Below are positions 1-6,701 of a stretch of 21,454 nt of DNA, piece after piece. Within the stretch, counting starts at the first letter, position 1; each line of letters starts with the position of its first letter. A model generated the notes under the pieces. It was not told the origin of the DNA. It ran no database searches and saw only the letters and a program-made list of their open reading frames with translations. The stretch lies in NCBI GenBank assembly GCA_017479785.1, contig JAFVBT010000100.1:1-21454 (forward strand), given 5' to 3'. The stretch comes from Alphaproteobacteria bacterium (lineage in GTDB: Bacteria > Pseudomonadota > Alphaproteobacteria > RF32 > CAG-239). The position numbers were made by a program, and so were the translations under genes.

Positions 1-1641
1 TTAATACATACCGCCCATGCCGCCTGCGGCCGCCGCACCGTCACCGCAGTGACATTCCTTTTCCGGAATTTCCGTCACCATGGCTTCGGTTGTAATCAAC
101 AAACCGCCGACAGATGCGGCATCTTGCAAGGCCGTACGAACAACTTCCGTCGGGTCAACGATACCGGATTTAATCATGTCGGTAAATTCACCGATTCTGG
201 CGTCATAACCGTAGTTATAGTCCTTGCTTTCCAGCAATTTACCGGCAATTACCGCGCCATCAACACCGGCATTTTCGGCAATTTGGCGCAGAGGGGCTTG
301 CAAAGCCTTGCGGATAATATCAACACCGACATTTTGGTCTTGATTGGCTGCTTTAACACCATCCAAAGCCTTTGTGGCATATAACAATGCCGCACCGCCG
401 CCGGCTACAATACCTTCACGAACGGCAGCTCTTGTTGCGTGTAAAGCATCATCAATGCGGTCTTTGCGTTCTTTAACTTCAACCTCTGATGCGCCGCCAA
501 CCTTAATGACAGCAACACCGCCGGAAAGTTTGCCCAAACGCTCTTGCAATTTTTCACGGTCATAATCGGATGTGGTTTGTGAAATTTCCTGACGAATTTG
601 TGCCGCTCTGCCTGTAATGGTTTCTTTATCGCCGGCACCGTCAATAATGGTTGTATCATCCTTGGTGATTTCAACACGCTTGGCAATACCCAACATGTCT
701 AATGTGACATTTTCAATTTTCATACCGAGTTCGTCGGAGATAACCTGACCGCCGGTTAATGTAGCAATATCCTGCAACATGGCTTTGCGCCTGTCACCGA
801 ATCCCGGTGCTTTAACAGCGCATACTTTCAAACCGCCGCGAATACGGTTAACAACCAAAGTCGCCAAAGCTTCACCTTCTATGTCTTCGGCAATAATAAC
901 CAAGGCGCGACCGGACTGAACAACGGCTTCCAAAATGGAAATCATCGGCTGCAGATTGGAAATTTTCTTGTCATACAGCAAGATGTACGGACTATCAAAT
1001 TCGCAGTTCATTTTTTCCGGATTTGTTACAAAATACGGGGAAAGATAGCCTCTGTCAAACTGCATACCCTCAACAACATCCAATTCTGTTTCCAAACCTT
1101 TAGCGTCCTCAACGGTAATAACACCGTCATTACCGACTTTTTCCATGGCCTTGGAAATATATTCGCCGATGGTTGTGTCGCCGTTGGCGGAAATAGTACC
1201 GACTTGAGCGATTTCTTCGGAAGATTGAACGTTCTTGGAACGAGATTTTACGTCTTCAACAACAGCACTGACAGCCATATCAATACCGCGCTTAACATCC
1301 AGCGGATTCATACCTGCGGCAACGGCTTTGCAACCTTCGCGGATAATGCATTCAGCCAGAACTGTGGCGGTTGTTGTGCCGTCACCGGCCTTATCTGCCG
1401 TTTTTTGCGCCACTTCTTTAATCAGTTGTGCGCCCATATTTTCAAACTTATCGGCCAAAACAATTTCTTTGGCAACCGAAACACCGTCTTTGGTTAATTT
1501 CGGTGCACCATATGATTTATCAAGCATAACATTGCGACCTTTAGGACCTAATGTTACTTTAACGGTTTGTGCCAACGTTTCTACGCCTTTAAGCATTTTA
1601 GCGCGTGCGTCGCTACCGAATTTAATGTCTTTTGCAGCCAT
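1..1641 (-). CDS. groEL: Chaperonin GroEL (Hsp60), 546 aa
   Basis: ATP-dependent cytosolic chaperonin that forms a double ring and folds proteins together with GroES. The protein is full length for the family. The ATP-site signature GDGTTTAT begins at residue 86 (catalytic-site Asp87), KDGVSVAKE starts near residue 51 (Asp52), and RIDDALHATRAAVREG followed by VAGGG lies in the C-terminal equatorial domain. The start ATG at 1641 follows an AAAGG Shine-Dalgarno sequence. It lies 17 nt downstream of groES on the same strand, so the two form the classic bicistronic operon. The C-terminus keeps a GGM-type tail (GGMGGMY) but is preceded by a Cys-His-Cys segment (ECHCGDG) that is unusual for the family. 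Identity is certain from the sequence; the role of the tail is unknown. Confidence 0.99.
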   Translation of the reverse strand: MAAKDIKFGSDARAKMLKGVETLAQTVKVTLGPKGRNVMLDKSYGAPKLTKDGVSVAKEIVLADKFENMGAQLIKEVAQKTADKAGDGTTTATVLAECIIREGCKAVAAGMNPLDVKRGIDMAVSAVVEDVKSRSKNVQSSEEIAQVGTISANGDTTIGEYISKAMEKVGNDGVITVEDAKGLETELDVVEGMQFDRGYLSPYFVTNPEKMNCEFDSPYILLYDKKISNLQPMISILEAVVQSGRALVIIAEDIEGEALATLVVNRIRGGLKVCAVKAPGFGDRRKAMLQDIATLTGGQVISDELGMKIENVTLDMLGIAKRVEITKDDTTIIDGAGDKETITGRAAQIRQEISQTTSDYDREKLQERLGKLSGGVAVIKVGGASEVEVKERKDRIDDALHATRAAVREGIVAGGGAALLYATKALDGVKAANQDQNVGVDIIRKALQAPLRQIAENAGVDGAVIAGKLLESKDYNYGYDARIGEFTDMIKSGIVDPTEVVRTALQDAASVGGLLITTEAMVTEIPEKECHCGDGAAAAGGMGGMY

Positions 1642-1658
1642 TTTATTACCTTTCTTTA

Positions 1659-1946
1659 TTATTCTACAATTGCTAAAATATCAGATTCTTTGATGATAAG
1701 GCGAGATTCGCCGTTAACTTTGATTTCCGTGCCTGACCACTTGGCAAACAAAACGCGGTCTCCGGCTTTAACTGACATCGGGATTATTTTGCCGTCCTCG
1801 GCTCTGAAACCGTTGCCGACAGCCTCTACAATGCCTTCGGATGGTTTTTCCTTTGCCGTATCCGGAATAATAATGCCGCCGGATGTTTTTTCTTCTTCAT
1901 CTACACGTTTGACTAAGACTTTATCGTGTAATGGTTTAATATTCAT
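1659..1946 (-). CDS. groES: Co-chaperonin GroES (Hsp10), 95 aa
   Basis: Lid of the GroEL folding chamber. The N-terminus MNIKPLHDKVLVKR is the standard GroES opening, the mobile loop (EEEKTSGGIIIPDTAKEKP) is present, and the C-terminus ends SDILAIVE. An upstream in-frame GTG at 1955 would add MTG, but the AGGAG Shine-Dalgarno (1955-1959, reverse strand) overlaps that codon and sits 8 nt from the ATG at 1946, so 1946 is the start. It is the first gene of the groES-groEL operon. A good -35 hexamer lies upstream, but no CIRCE element is visible. Confidence 0.98.
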   Translation of the reverse strand: MNIKPLHDKVLVKRVDEEEKTSGGIIIPDTAKEKPSEGIVEAVGNGFRAEDGKIIPMSVKAGDRVLFAKWSGTEIKVNGESRLIIKESDILAIVE

Positions 1947-1983
1947 ACCTGTCACTCCTAAAATAAAAGTTTTAATAACTGAT

Positions 1984-2016
1984 ACTTTAGTTAGTGTTGC
2001 AAAGTTGTAATGTCAA
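1984..2016 (-). promoter_or_regulatory. Possible groESL promoter region
   Basis: On the minus strand a perfect TTGACA lies at 2011-2016. The best -10 match nearby, TAAAGT at 1984-1989, is 21 nt away, and at 17 nt the hexamer is poor (TAACTA). A heat-shock sigma factor could explain the odd spacing, but I cannot match an alphaproteobacterial RpoH consensus with confidence. There is no CIRCE inverted repeat (TTAGCACTC-N9-GAGTGCTAA) between groES and the upstream gene. Confidence 0.3.
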
Positions 2017-2036
2017 TAAGGGCGGGAAAAAATTTT

Positions 2037-2750
2037 TCAAATGCCAAAGAAAAACAGCACGGCAACAAGAGTTGCATAAACAATTGCCGGACCGAACGGG
2101 CCTACTCTCTTTCTGCTGATTAAGCAGGAAAAGCCAAAGATAATGCAGGCAAGCAATAAAATATAGGATATTATCTCAAATCCCACCCATGCACCGATGG
2201 CACACAGGAGTTTAATATCGCCGCCGCCAAAGGCTTCCGGATGCTTCCAAACAATAAACATACTGGCTACAATCGGCATAACATAGCCGAATACGGCACC
2301 CAAAACACTGTTTTCGGTGATGCTGATGAAACCGACTTCCGGCAGAGCCAACCATGTTCCGCTTTGTGACGCATATGCAAAACCCAATATCAATAACGGC
2401 AGAGTCAAAATATCAGGCAAAAGCATAGCTCGTTTATCAACTTCCACCAGCAAAAGAAGAATCAATAAAAATGCAATGTAATACTTAATAAATACAGCGT
2501 CCAAAACTTGAGAGAATAAAAAAGTCATTGCAGCGGTGAAAATTCCCCAACCGATACTGCGCATAAAATAGCGCATAAGCAAATGCATATATTTTTGATT
2601 TTCTTTAAGTTTTTGCCACGGCATATAATGTGTCGGTATAAAAATTTTCAGCAAAATATATCCGGTGGTTGCCGGTAACAATTTATTAATGCGTCTGGCC
2701 AAATAAGGAATCAGACATCCGAACAGAAAACCGCATATCATATACATCAT
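2037..2750 (-). CDS. Prepilin peptidase (A24 family) without zinc-site cysteines, 237 aa
   Basis: Polytopic inner-membrane aspartyl protease that would cleave type IV prepilin or pseudopilin leaders. Both active-site regions are visible: VDKRAMLLPDILTLPLL, with Asp105 followed by LPD at 111-113, and FGGGDIKL with Asp178 at 174-181, matching the GxGDxK motif. There are about six or more hydrophobic segments. The N-terminal region (residues 1-70) aligns in layout with the PilD methyltransferase domain but has only Cys6 and Cys12 and no CxxC pairs, so the zinc site of bifunctional PilD enzymes is missing. The start ATG at 2750 has AAGGAG 7 nt upstream. It is alone on its strand between groES and a divergent gene. 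A prepilin-like substrate candidate lies at 14951-15622. The peptidase family is confident; loss of methylation is inferred from the missing cysteines. Confidence 0.88.
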   Translation of the reverse strand: MMYMICGFLFGCLIPYLARRINKLLPATTGYILLKIFIPTHYMPWQKLKENQKYMHLLMRYFMRSIGWGIFTAAMTFLFSQVLDAVFIKYYIAFLLILLLLVEVDKRAMLLPDILTLPLLILGFAYASQSGTWLALPEVGFISITENSVLGAVFGYVMPIVASMFIVWKHPEAFGGGDIKLLCAIGAWVGFEIISYILLLACIIFGFSCLISRKRVGPFGPAIVYATLVAVLFFFGI

Positions 2751-2784
2751 GGCTATTCTCCTTTTTGCAAGTATTGTAATCTTA

Positions 2785-2825
2785 AAACGATAATATTTTA
2801 TTAATTCGCCGTGATCAAACGATAA
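2785..2825. repeat. Two direct copies of AAACGATAA, 32 bp apart
   Basis: AAACGATAA occurs at 2785-2793 and 2817-2825, a start-to-start distance of 32 bp (about three helical turns), in the intergenic region between the divergent prepilin peptidase and GNAT genes. On the minus strand the near copy sits just upstream of a TACAAT hexamer (2773-2778) that could be the -10 of the peptidase gene. The arrangement could be a pair of regulator sites, but AT-rich DNA makes a chance repeat possible. Confidence 0.35.
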
Positions 2826-2831
2826 AAAATC

Positions 2832-2860
2832 TTTACATTGTGCAGATATTTAGGTAATTT
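2832..2860 (+). promoter_or_regulatory. Predicted promoter of the GNAT-methyltransferase pair
   Basis: TTTACA at 2832-2837 (5 of 6 to the -35 consensus), a 17-nt spacer, then TAATTT at 2855-2860 (weak -10). Transcription would begin near 2867, which would exclude the in-frame ATG at 2866 and agrees with translation from 2881. Confidence 0.4.
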
Positions 2861-2880
2861 AGCTTATGTGGGAGAGCAAA

Positions 2881-3426
2881 ATGATATTGCAATTGGTCAA
2901 ACCGCAAGAGAGATATTTGTCGAGTGTACGACAAGCTGTGGCAGAATATAAAAATGCGCCTTCTGAATATGAAATACATGCGGTAAGTAAAATGATAAAA
3001 GCGGCTGATGATAATTTTGCCACATATTTTATCAATACGGAAAATGAGTCTTTAGGGGTGAATTTAAAGCCGGGATATGTTGCGCATACGGTTTATTGGC
3101 TTATTGAAGGCGATAAGTACATCGGTACATTTGATTTGCGCCACAATTTGACGCCTTATCTGGAAAATATCGGCGGGCATATTGCTTATCAAATTCGTCC
3201 CTCGGCGCAACGCAAAGGATACGCCGTTAATGGTCTGAAATTGTGTTTTGAGTATGCACGCGAAAGAAGAATAGAGCGTGTATTGATAACTTGTAACGAA
3301 CACAATATCGGTTCATACGGTGTTATGCGTAAACTGATGCTTGAAATGGGCGGAACGGAAATTTCACCATTTACGGAGGATGGTGTTGCAAATAGGCGCG
3401 TTTGGATTAATACGCAGAAAAAATAA
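2881..3426 (+). CDS. GNAT-family N-acetyltransferase, 181 aa
   Basis: Predicted cytosolic acetyl-CoA-dependent acetyltransferase; the substrate cannot be told from sequence. The acetyl-CoA-binding motif A is visible as HIAYQIRPSAQRKGYA (residues 100-115), followed by a helix, and NIGSYGVMRKLMLEMGG (142-158) is the usual motif B region. The general form resembles the predicted acetyltransferases of COG3981. I start at ATG 2881 because GGGAG at 2870-2874 is 6 nt upstream. An ATG at 2866 would add five residues but lacks good spacing and probably lies at or before the transcription start. The next gene follows after 13 nt and is likely co-transcribed. Confidence 0.85.
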   Translation: MILQLVKPQERYLSSVRQAVAEYKNAPSEYEIHAVSKMIKAADDNFATYFINTENESLGVNLKPGYVAHTVYWLIEGDKYIGTFDLRHNLTPYLENIGGHIAYQIRPSAQRKGYAVNGLKLCFEYARERRIERVLITCNEHNIGSYGVMRKLMLEMGGTEISPFTEDGVANRRVWINTQKK

Positions 3427-3439
3427 AGGGAAATAAAAG

Positions 3440-4006
3440 ATGGAAATTTTATACTTTATTTTGAGTTTGTTGTTGTCTCTTATTGTTGTTGCTATCCTGA
3501 TTGTCAGTGTAGTTTTTATTTATTTTACAGTCAGTGCCGGATTTATGCGTTCGTCTCCGTCAGTACCATCTTGCGGCAGAGTTAAAAGGGCCATGCTGGC
3601 AGATGCGGCTTTATATTTATCTGAAAAACAGAATTTGCTTGTTATGGATTTGGGGAGCGGTTGGGGCTCACTGCTTCTGCCGTTGGCAAAAGAGTTTCCC
3701 GAACATACTTTTATCGGTATAGAATATGCTTTTATTCCTTATATGGTCAGTTGTTGGCGGGCAAGAAAACTAAAAAATCTGCAATTTAAAAGGGAAAATT
3801 TTTTTGAATCGGATATATCGGGGACGGATATTATGTTTCTGTTTTTACTGACAAGTACAATGGAAAAACTTTCAAAAAAATGTATTGCAGAGGCGAAAAC
3901 CGGCGCAATCGCCTACGCCAATCGTTTCCCGATGCAGGGGAAAAAGCCGGAAAAAAAGGTTTCTTTCGGTTCGGATTATGAAACTTATTATATATATAAA
4001 TTCTGA
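3440..4006 (+). CDS. Membrane-anchored class I SAM methyltransferase-like protein, 188 aa
   Basis: A single N-terminal membrane segment (about residues 5-30) is followed by a short Rossmann-type methyltransferase core. Motif I VMDLGSGWG (68-76) would bind S-adenosylmethionine, FIGIEY (91-96) is the acidic-ended strand 2, and FLFLLTSTMEKL (133-144) fits strand 4. The C-terminal half is short for a full class I fold, so either the substrate domain is reduced or the protein has another use. It follows the acetyltransferase by 13 nt and ends tail to tail with the minus-strand gene at 4018. The fold is fairly confident; the substrate is unknown. Confidence 0.75.
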   Translation: MEILYFILSLLLSLIVVAILIVSVVFIYFTVSAGFMRSSPSVPSCGRVKRAMLADAALYLSEKQNLLVMDLGSGWGSLLLPLAKEFPEHTFIGIEYAFIPYMVSCWRARKLKNLQFKRENFFESDISGTDIMFLFLLTSTMEKLSKKCIAEAKTGAIAYANRFPMQGKKPEKKVSFGSDYETYYIYKF

Positions 4007-4017
4007 AACGTTTTCAA

Positions 4018-4737
4018 TTAGTGGCTATTATGTAAAAATTTAACGGCAAATGTGCAATTTTTGCCTTCGCAATTGCATACGTGTTTGGCTGTTTCCGCAG
4101 ATAAAGGTGTACGCGATGTAATACCCAAATCTTTAGTTTTATATTTTTGATTTACGTTTTCAACCAAAATAAAATTCTGCAAATTAAAATAGCCGTCATT
4201 CGGGTGTTGTTGTGTACGAACGCTTGCCTCCATTCCCAAATAAAACGGAATAAAACGACGCCAATCAATCATAGATAAAACGGCGCAATCACGTTTTTTT
4301 AATTTGGTAAACAAAATAACATAAGAACTGACACCCTGATAAACGCGCTTATATTTTTCTTGATTTTTATATAAACCGAAATAGAGCGTTTGTTCACTCA
4401 AAGTGGCGACAGATTCAATAAATTTCATTTCGCCGCCGAAACGATTTTTAATTTCGGCATCCGCTCCCGTTGAGTTATTAATTTCCAAATCAAACGGCAA
4501 TAAGTTGCTGTATGACATAAAATTGGAATTAAAATCTTTAATTTTTCTGCCCACAAAATAATTTTCAATGTTTTTTGTTACTATCATTATATCATCTTGT
4601 GTTTTGATGATGTTTTTCTGTACGAAAAATTTAAGGTAGAAAAAGTATGCGCCGAAAACTACCAGTAAAACAGGAACCAAAAGATAAAACAGTTTTGCTA
4701 TGGCAGATGATAATGAGCTTTTATTATCGGTTTTCAT
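4018..4737 (-). CDS. Membrane-anchored pilin-like protein of unknown role, 239 aa
   Basis: Not recognised as a named family. One N-terminal membrane segment lies at about residues 15-38, with no Gly|x4-Glu prepilin site, so it should stay anchored with the rest outside the cytoplasm. The outer part resembles the prepilin-like protein at 14951-15622: NRFGG at 98-102 versus NAFGG at 103-107, Cys151-x7-Trp159 versus Cys150-x7-Trp158, and a C-terminus with cysteines (221, 223, 228) before a last hydrophobic strand. The helix after the membrane segment (QDDIMIVTKNIENYF) fits pilin layout. I start at ATG 4737 with GGA 8 nt upstream; an earlier in-frame ATG at 4785 has no Shine-Dalgarno. It lies downstream of lexA (72 nt) on the same strand. 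The similarity was seen by eye only. Confidence 0.6.
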   Translation of the reverse strand: MKTDNKSSLSSAIAKLFYLLVPVLLVVFGAYFFYLKFFVQKNIIKTQDDIMIVTKNIENYFVGRKIKDFNSNFMSYSNLLPFDLEINNSTGADAEIKNRFGGEMKFIESVATLSEQTLYFGLYKNQEKYKRVYQGVSSYVILFTKLKKRDCAVLSMIDWRRFIPFYLGMEASVRTQQHPNDGYFNLQNFILVENVNQKYKTKDLGITSRTPLSAETAKHVCNCEGKNCTFAVKFLHNSH

Positions 4738-4809
4738 AAAATTTTCCAGTTTAAATATTACACCATAATCGGTATAATGTGGCATAAGTTGTTTATTTTT
4801 TGTTAATAA

Positions 4810-5463
4810 TCAATATTTACGTAAAATACCTGATAAAACGCCTTGAATTTTAACTCTGTCGGCATCAAAGACTCTTGCTTGATAGTCTTTATTGCAAGGT
4901 ATCAACCGAATTGTGTCTCCTTCTTTTTTCAAAATTTTTAAGGTTGCCTCATTATTGTCAATTAAAGCAACAACAATTTTCCCGTTGTCGGCTTGGTTCT
5001 GTTTGCGAATAACCGCCGTATCTCCGTCCAAAATGCCGGCTTCTATCATGGAGTCGCCCTCTATTTTCAAGGCATAATATTGTCCGAGAGAAACCATTTC
5101 AAACGGAACGGGAATTGTTTCTGTTTCATCGGCCAACGCTTCAATCGGGACACCTGCGGCGATTTTGCCGTATAACGGAATTTGTACAACACTGTTCTGT
5201 AGCGCCTGTTCGCGTTTTTTTTCTTCTTCCAGAATAGCTTGCGGCTTAAATTTCGGCAGCCTGATAACTTCAAGCGCACGCGCCCGGTGTTTCAGACGAC
5301 GTATAAAATTTCGTTCTTCCAACGCATTTATTAAGGCATGAATTCCCGATTTTGATTTTAAGCCGACGGCTTCCTTCATCTCATCAAAAGACGGACATTG
5401 TCCTGTTTCTTTATTGACTTTGTTAATAAACATTAACAGGTGATATTGTTTTTCTGTCAGCAC
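4810..5463 (-). CDS. lexA: LexA repressor, SOS regulator, 217 aa
   Basis: Transcriptional repressor of the SOS response that cleaves itself when RecA is active. The N-terminal winged helix (LTEKQYHLL, then PSFDEMKEAVGLKSKSGIH and an ALEERNFIRRL wing) is of alphaproteobacterial type. The cleavage site is Ala103-Gly104 (IAAGVP), with catalytic Ser138 (GDSM) and Lys176 (EATLKIL). I start at GTG 5463, because the AAGGAG at 5472-5477 (reverse strand) is 8 nt from it but only 2 nt from the ATG at 5469, and the resulting MLTEKQ matches how LexA proteins begin. The promoter carries a perfect GTTC-N7-GTTC operator, so autoregulation is expected. Confidence 0.97.
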   Translation of the reverse strand: MLTEKQYHLLMFINKVNKETGQCPSFDEMKEAVGLKSKSGIHALINALEERNFIRRLKHRARALEVIRLPKFKPQAILEEEKKREQALQNSVVQIPLYGKIAAGVPIEALADETETIPVPFEMVSLGQYYALKIEGDSMIEAGILDGDTAVIRKQNQADNGKIVVALIDNNEATLKILKKEGDTIRLIPCNKDYQARVFDADRVKIQGVLSGILRKY

Positions 5464-5471
5464 GAACATCT

Positions 5472-5477
5472 CTCCTT
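5472..5477 (-). promoter_or_regulatory. lexA ribosome binding site that decides the start
   Basis: AAGGAG on the minus strand. It is 2 nt from ATG 5469 (too close) and 8 nt from GTG 5463 (ideal), which favours the GTG start. Confidence 0.7.
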
Positions 5478-5488
5478 TAACTAAATTT

Positions 5489-5503
5489 GTTCTATTTTAG
5501 TTC
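5489..5503. promoter_or_regulatory. SOS box (LexA operator), GTTC-N7-GTTC
   Basis: Plus-strand GTTC at 5489-5492, seven bases TATTTTA, GTTC at 5500-5503. This is exactly the direct-repeat operator known for alphaproteobacterial LexA. The lexA -10 hexamer (5494-5499 on the minus strand) lies between the two half-sites, so bound LexA would block RNA polymerase. Confidence 0.92.
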
Positions 5504-5523
5504 TATTTTTAAAGGAAAGTCAA
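5494..5523 (-). promoter_or_regulatory. lexA promoter
   Basis: Minus strand TTGACT (5518-5523, 5 of 6 to consensus), 18-nt spacer, TAAAAT (5494-5499, 5 of 6). The -10 is embedded in the SOS box. Confidence 0.75.
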
Positions 5524-5550
5524 TAAGTATTTTTTTCTGCTTGAAATATT

Positions 5551-6534
5551 TTATTTTGCTTCTGTTTGTTGCATAAACTGCGAACCTATTTTCATAAATT
5601 TTTCGGTACGTTGTTTTTTAAGTTTTTCGCTATTGACACTCATCAAAACTTGCAAATCGGCTTTAAGAGCCTGACGCAGATTTTCTATGGCTTGTTCCGG
5701 ATTTCTGTGTGCCCCGCCGAGCGGTTCCGGAATAATCTCATCAATAATGCCGAGTTTTTTCAAATCTTGAGCGGTTAAATGCAATGCTTCCGTCGCCTCT
5801 TTGGTTTTGTCGGCGGAACGCCATAAAATTGAGGCACAACCTTCCGGTGAAATAACGGAATAAATAGAGTGCTCCAACATTAAAACTTTGTCGGCCGTGG
5901 CAATGGCAATAGCCCCGCCCGAACCTCCTTCACCGATAATGGTGGCAATAATCGGTGTTTTAACGCGAAGACATTTTTCAATGGAAGATGCGATTGCCTC
6001 GGCTTGTCCTCTGGCTTCTGCATCAATACCGGGATAAGCACCGGCTGTGTCTACAAAAGTAAGAATCGGTAATTTAAATTTTTCGGCCATCTCCATAATG
6101 CGTTGTGCTTTGCGATAACCTTCCGGTTTTGCCATGCCGAAATTATATTTTATGCGTGATTCCAAATCGTTACCTTTTTCTTGTCCGATAACTACAACCG
6201 GAATATCTTCAAACGTGCCGATACCGCCGACAATTGCCGCATCATCGCCGAAACGGCGGTCACCACACAGCAATGTAAAATTTTGAATCAGATTATTAAT
6301 ATAATCCAAGCAGTGCGGGCGTGCCGGGTGTCGGGCAATTTGTGCCTTTTGCCAAGGCGACAGGTGACGATAAACTTGCTCCAAATGCTTGTTTAAATGC
6401 GTTTGCAAGCGTTTGATTTCTTTACTGATATCCAAATCTTTGTTATCGGAAAGCGATTGCAAGTGCTCTATTTTTTCTTCAAATTCCACAATCGTCTTTT
6501 CAAAATCAAGAATTACGGTTTCGTTATCACTCAT
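5551..6534 (-). CDS. accA: Acetyl-CoA carboxylase carboxyltransferase subunit alpha, 327 aa
   Basis: With AccD it moves the carboxyl group from carboxybiotin to acetyl-CoA, giving malonyl-CoA, the first step of fatty-acid synthesis. The length is usual for the family. Visible hallmarks are the N-terminal coiled helices (FEKTIVEFEEKIEHL), the FGDDAAIVGGIG stretch (95-106), VDTAGAYPGIDAEARGQ (161-177) and the oxyanion motif GEGGSGGAIAIA (201-212), followed by ISPEGCASILWR. The start ATG at 6534 has AAGGA 7 nt upstream. It lies upstream of lexA on the same strand, but the strong lexA promoter between them suggests separate control. I see no convincing promoter for it in the 167-nt gap to the divergent gene. 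Confidence 0.98.
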   Translation of the reverse strand: MSDNETVILDFEKTIVEFEEKIEHLQSLSDNKDLDISKEIKRLQTHLNKHLEQVYRHLSPWQKAQIARHPARPHCLDYINNLIQNFTLLCGDRRFGDDAAIVGGIGTFEDIPVVVIGQEKGNDLESRIKYNFGMAKPEGYRKAQRIMEMAEKFKLPILTFVDTAGAYPGIDAEARGQAEAIASSIEKCLRVKTPIIATIIGEGGSGGAIAIATADKVLMLEHSIYSVISPEGCASILWRSADKTKEATEALHLTAQDLKKLGIIDEIIPEPLGGAHRNPEQAIENLRQALKADLQVLMSVNSEKLKKQRTEKFMKIGSQFMQQTEAK

Positions 6535-6642
6535 TTTAAATCCTTTTGTTTTGATTATCAGCGGCAGTGTAACACATTTTTTTTAAATGTTTAGTTTTTT
6601 TTTACTGCTGTTAATGTTTGTTGATTTCTTGATAAAAAAACT

Positions 6643-6670
6643 TTGAAAATTCAGCCAAAGCGAATATAAT
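6643..6670 (+). promoter_or_regulatory. Sigma70-type promoter of the 6702-10835 operon
   Basis: TTGAAA at 6643-6648, 16-nt spacer, perfect TATAAT at 6665-6670. Transcription would begin near 6677, about 25 nt before the ATG at 6702. The rest of the gap (6535-6642) is AT-rich and holds an A/T-only 6-bp inverted repeat (6574-6590) of doubtful meaning. Confidence 0.75.
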
Positions 6671-6701
6671 AACGCATATTTGATTGTTAAAGGAATATTC
6701 A

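Noticed and set aside
49..1693. Several long open frames opposite groEL
   Set aside because: They are shadows of a fully conserved gene, with no Shine-Dalgarno and no recognisable protein sequence.
2866..2880. Earlier ATG start for the GNAT gene
   Set aside because: The GGGAG lies after it and is well placed for ATG 2881, and the predicted transcription start is at about 2867.
4003..4016. Near-palindrome TGAAA-CG-TTTTCA between convergent genes as a two-way terminator
   Set aside because: The arms are short and unequal, with no clear T-run; support is too weak.
4738..4785. Longer form of the pilin-like protein starting at 4785
   Set aside because: There is no Shine-Dalgarno before 4785, while ATG 4737 has one and gives a normal membrane-anchor N-terminus.
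6574..6590. Inverted repeat ACATTT / AAATGT in the accA leader region
   Set aside because: The stem is only A/T with little stability, in very AT-rich DNA; no terminator or regulator role can be supported.
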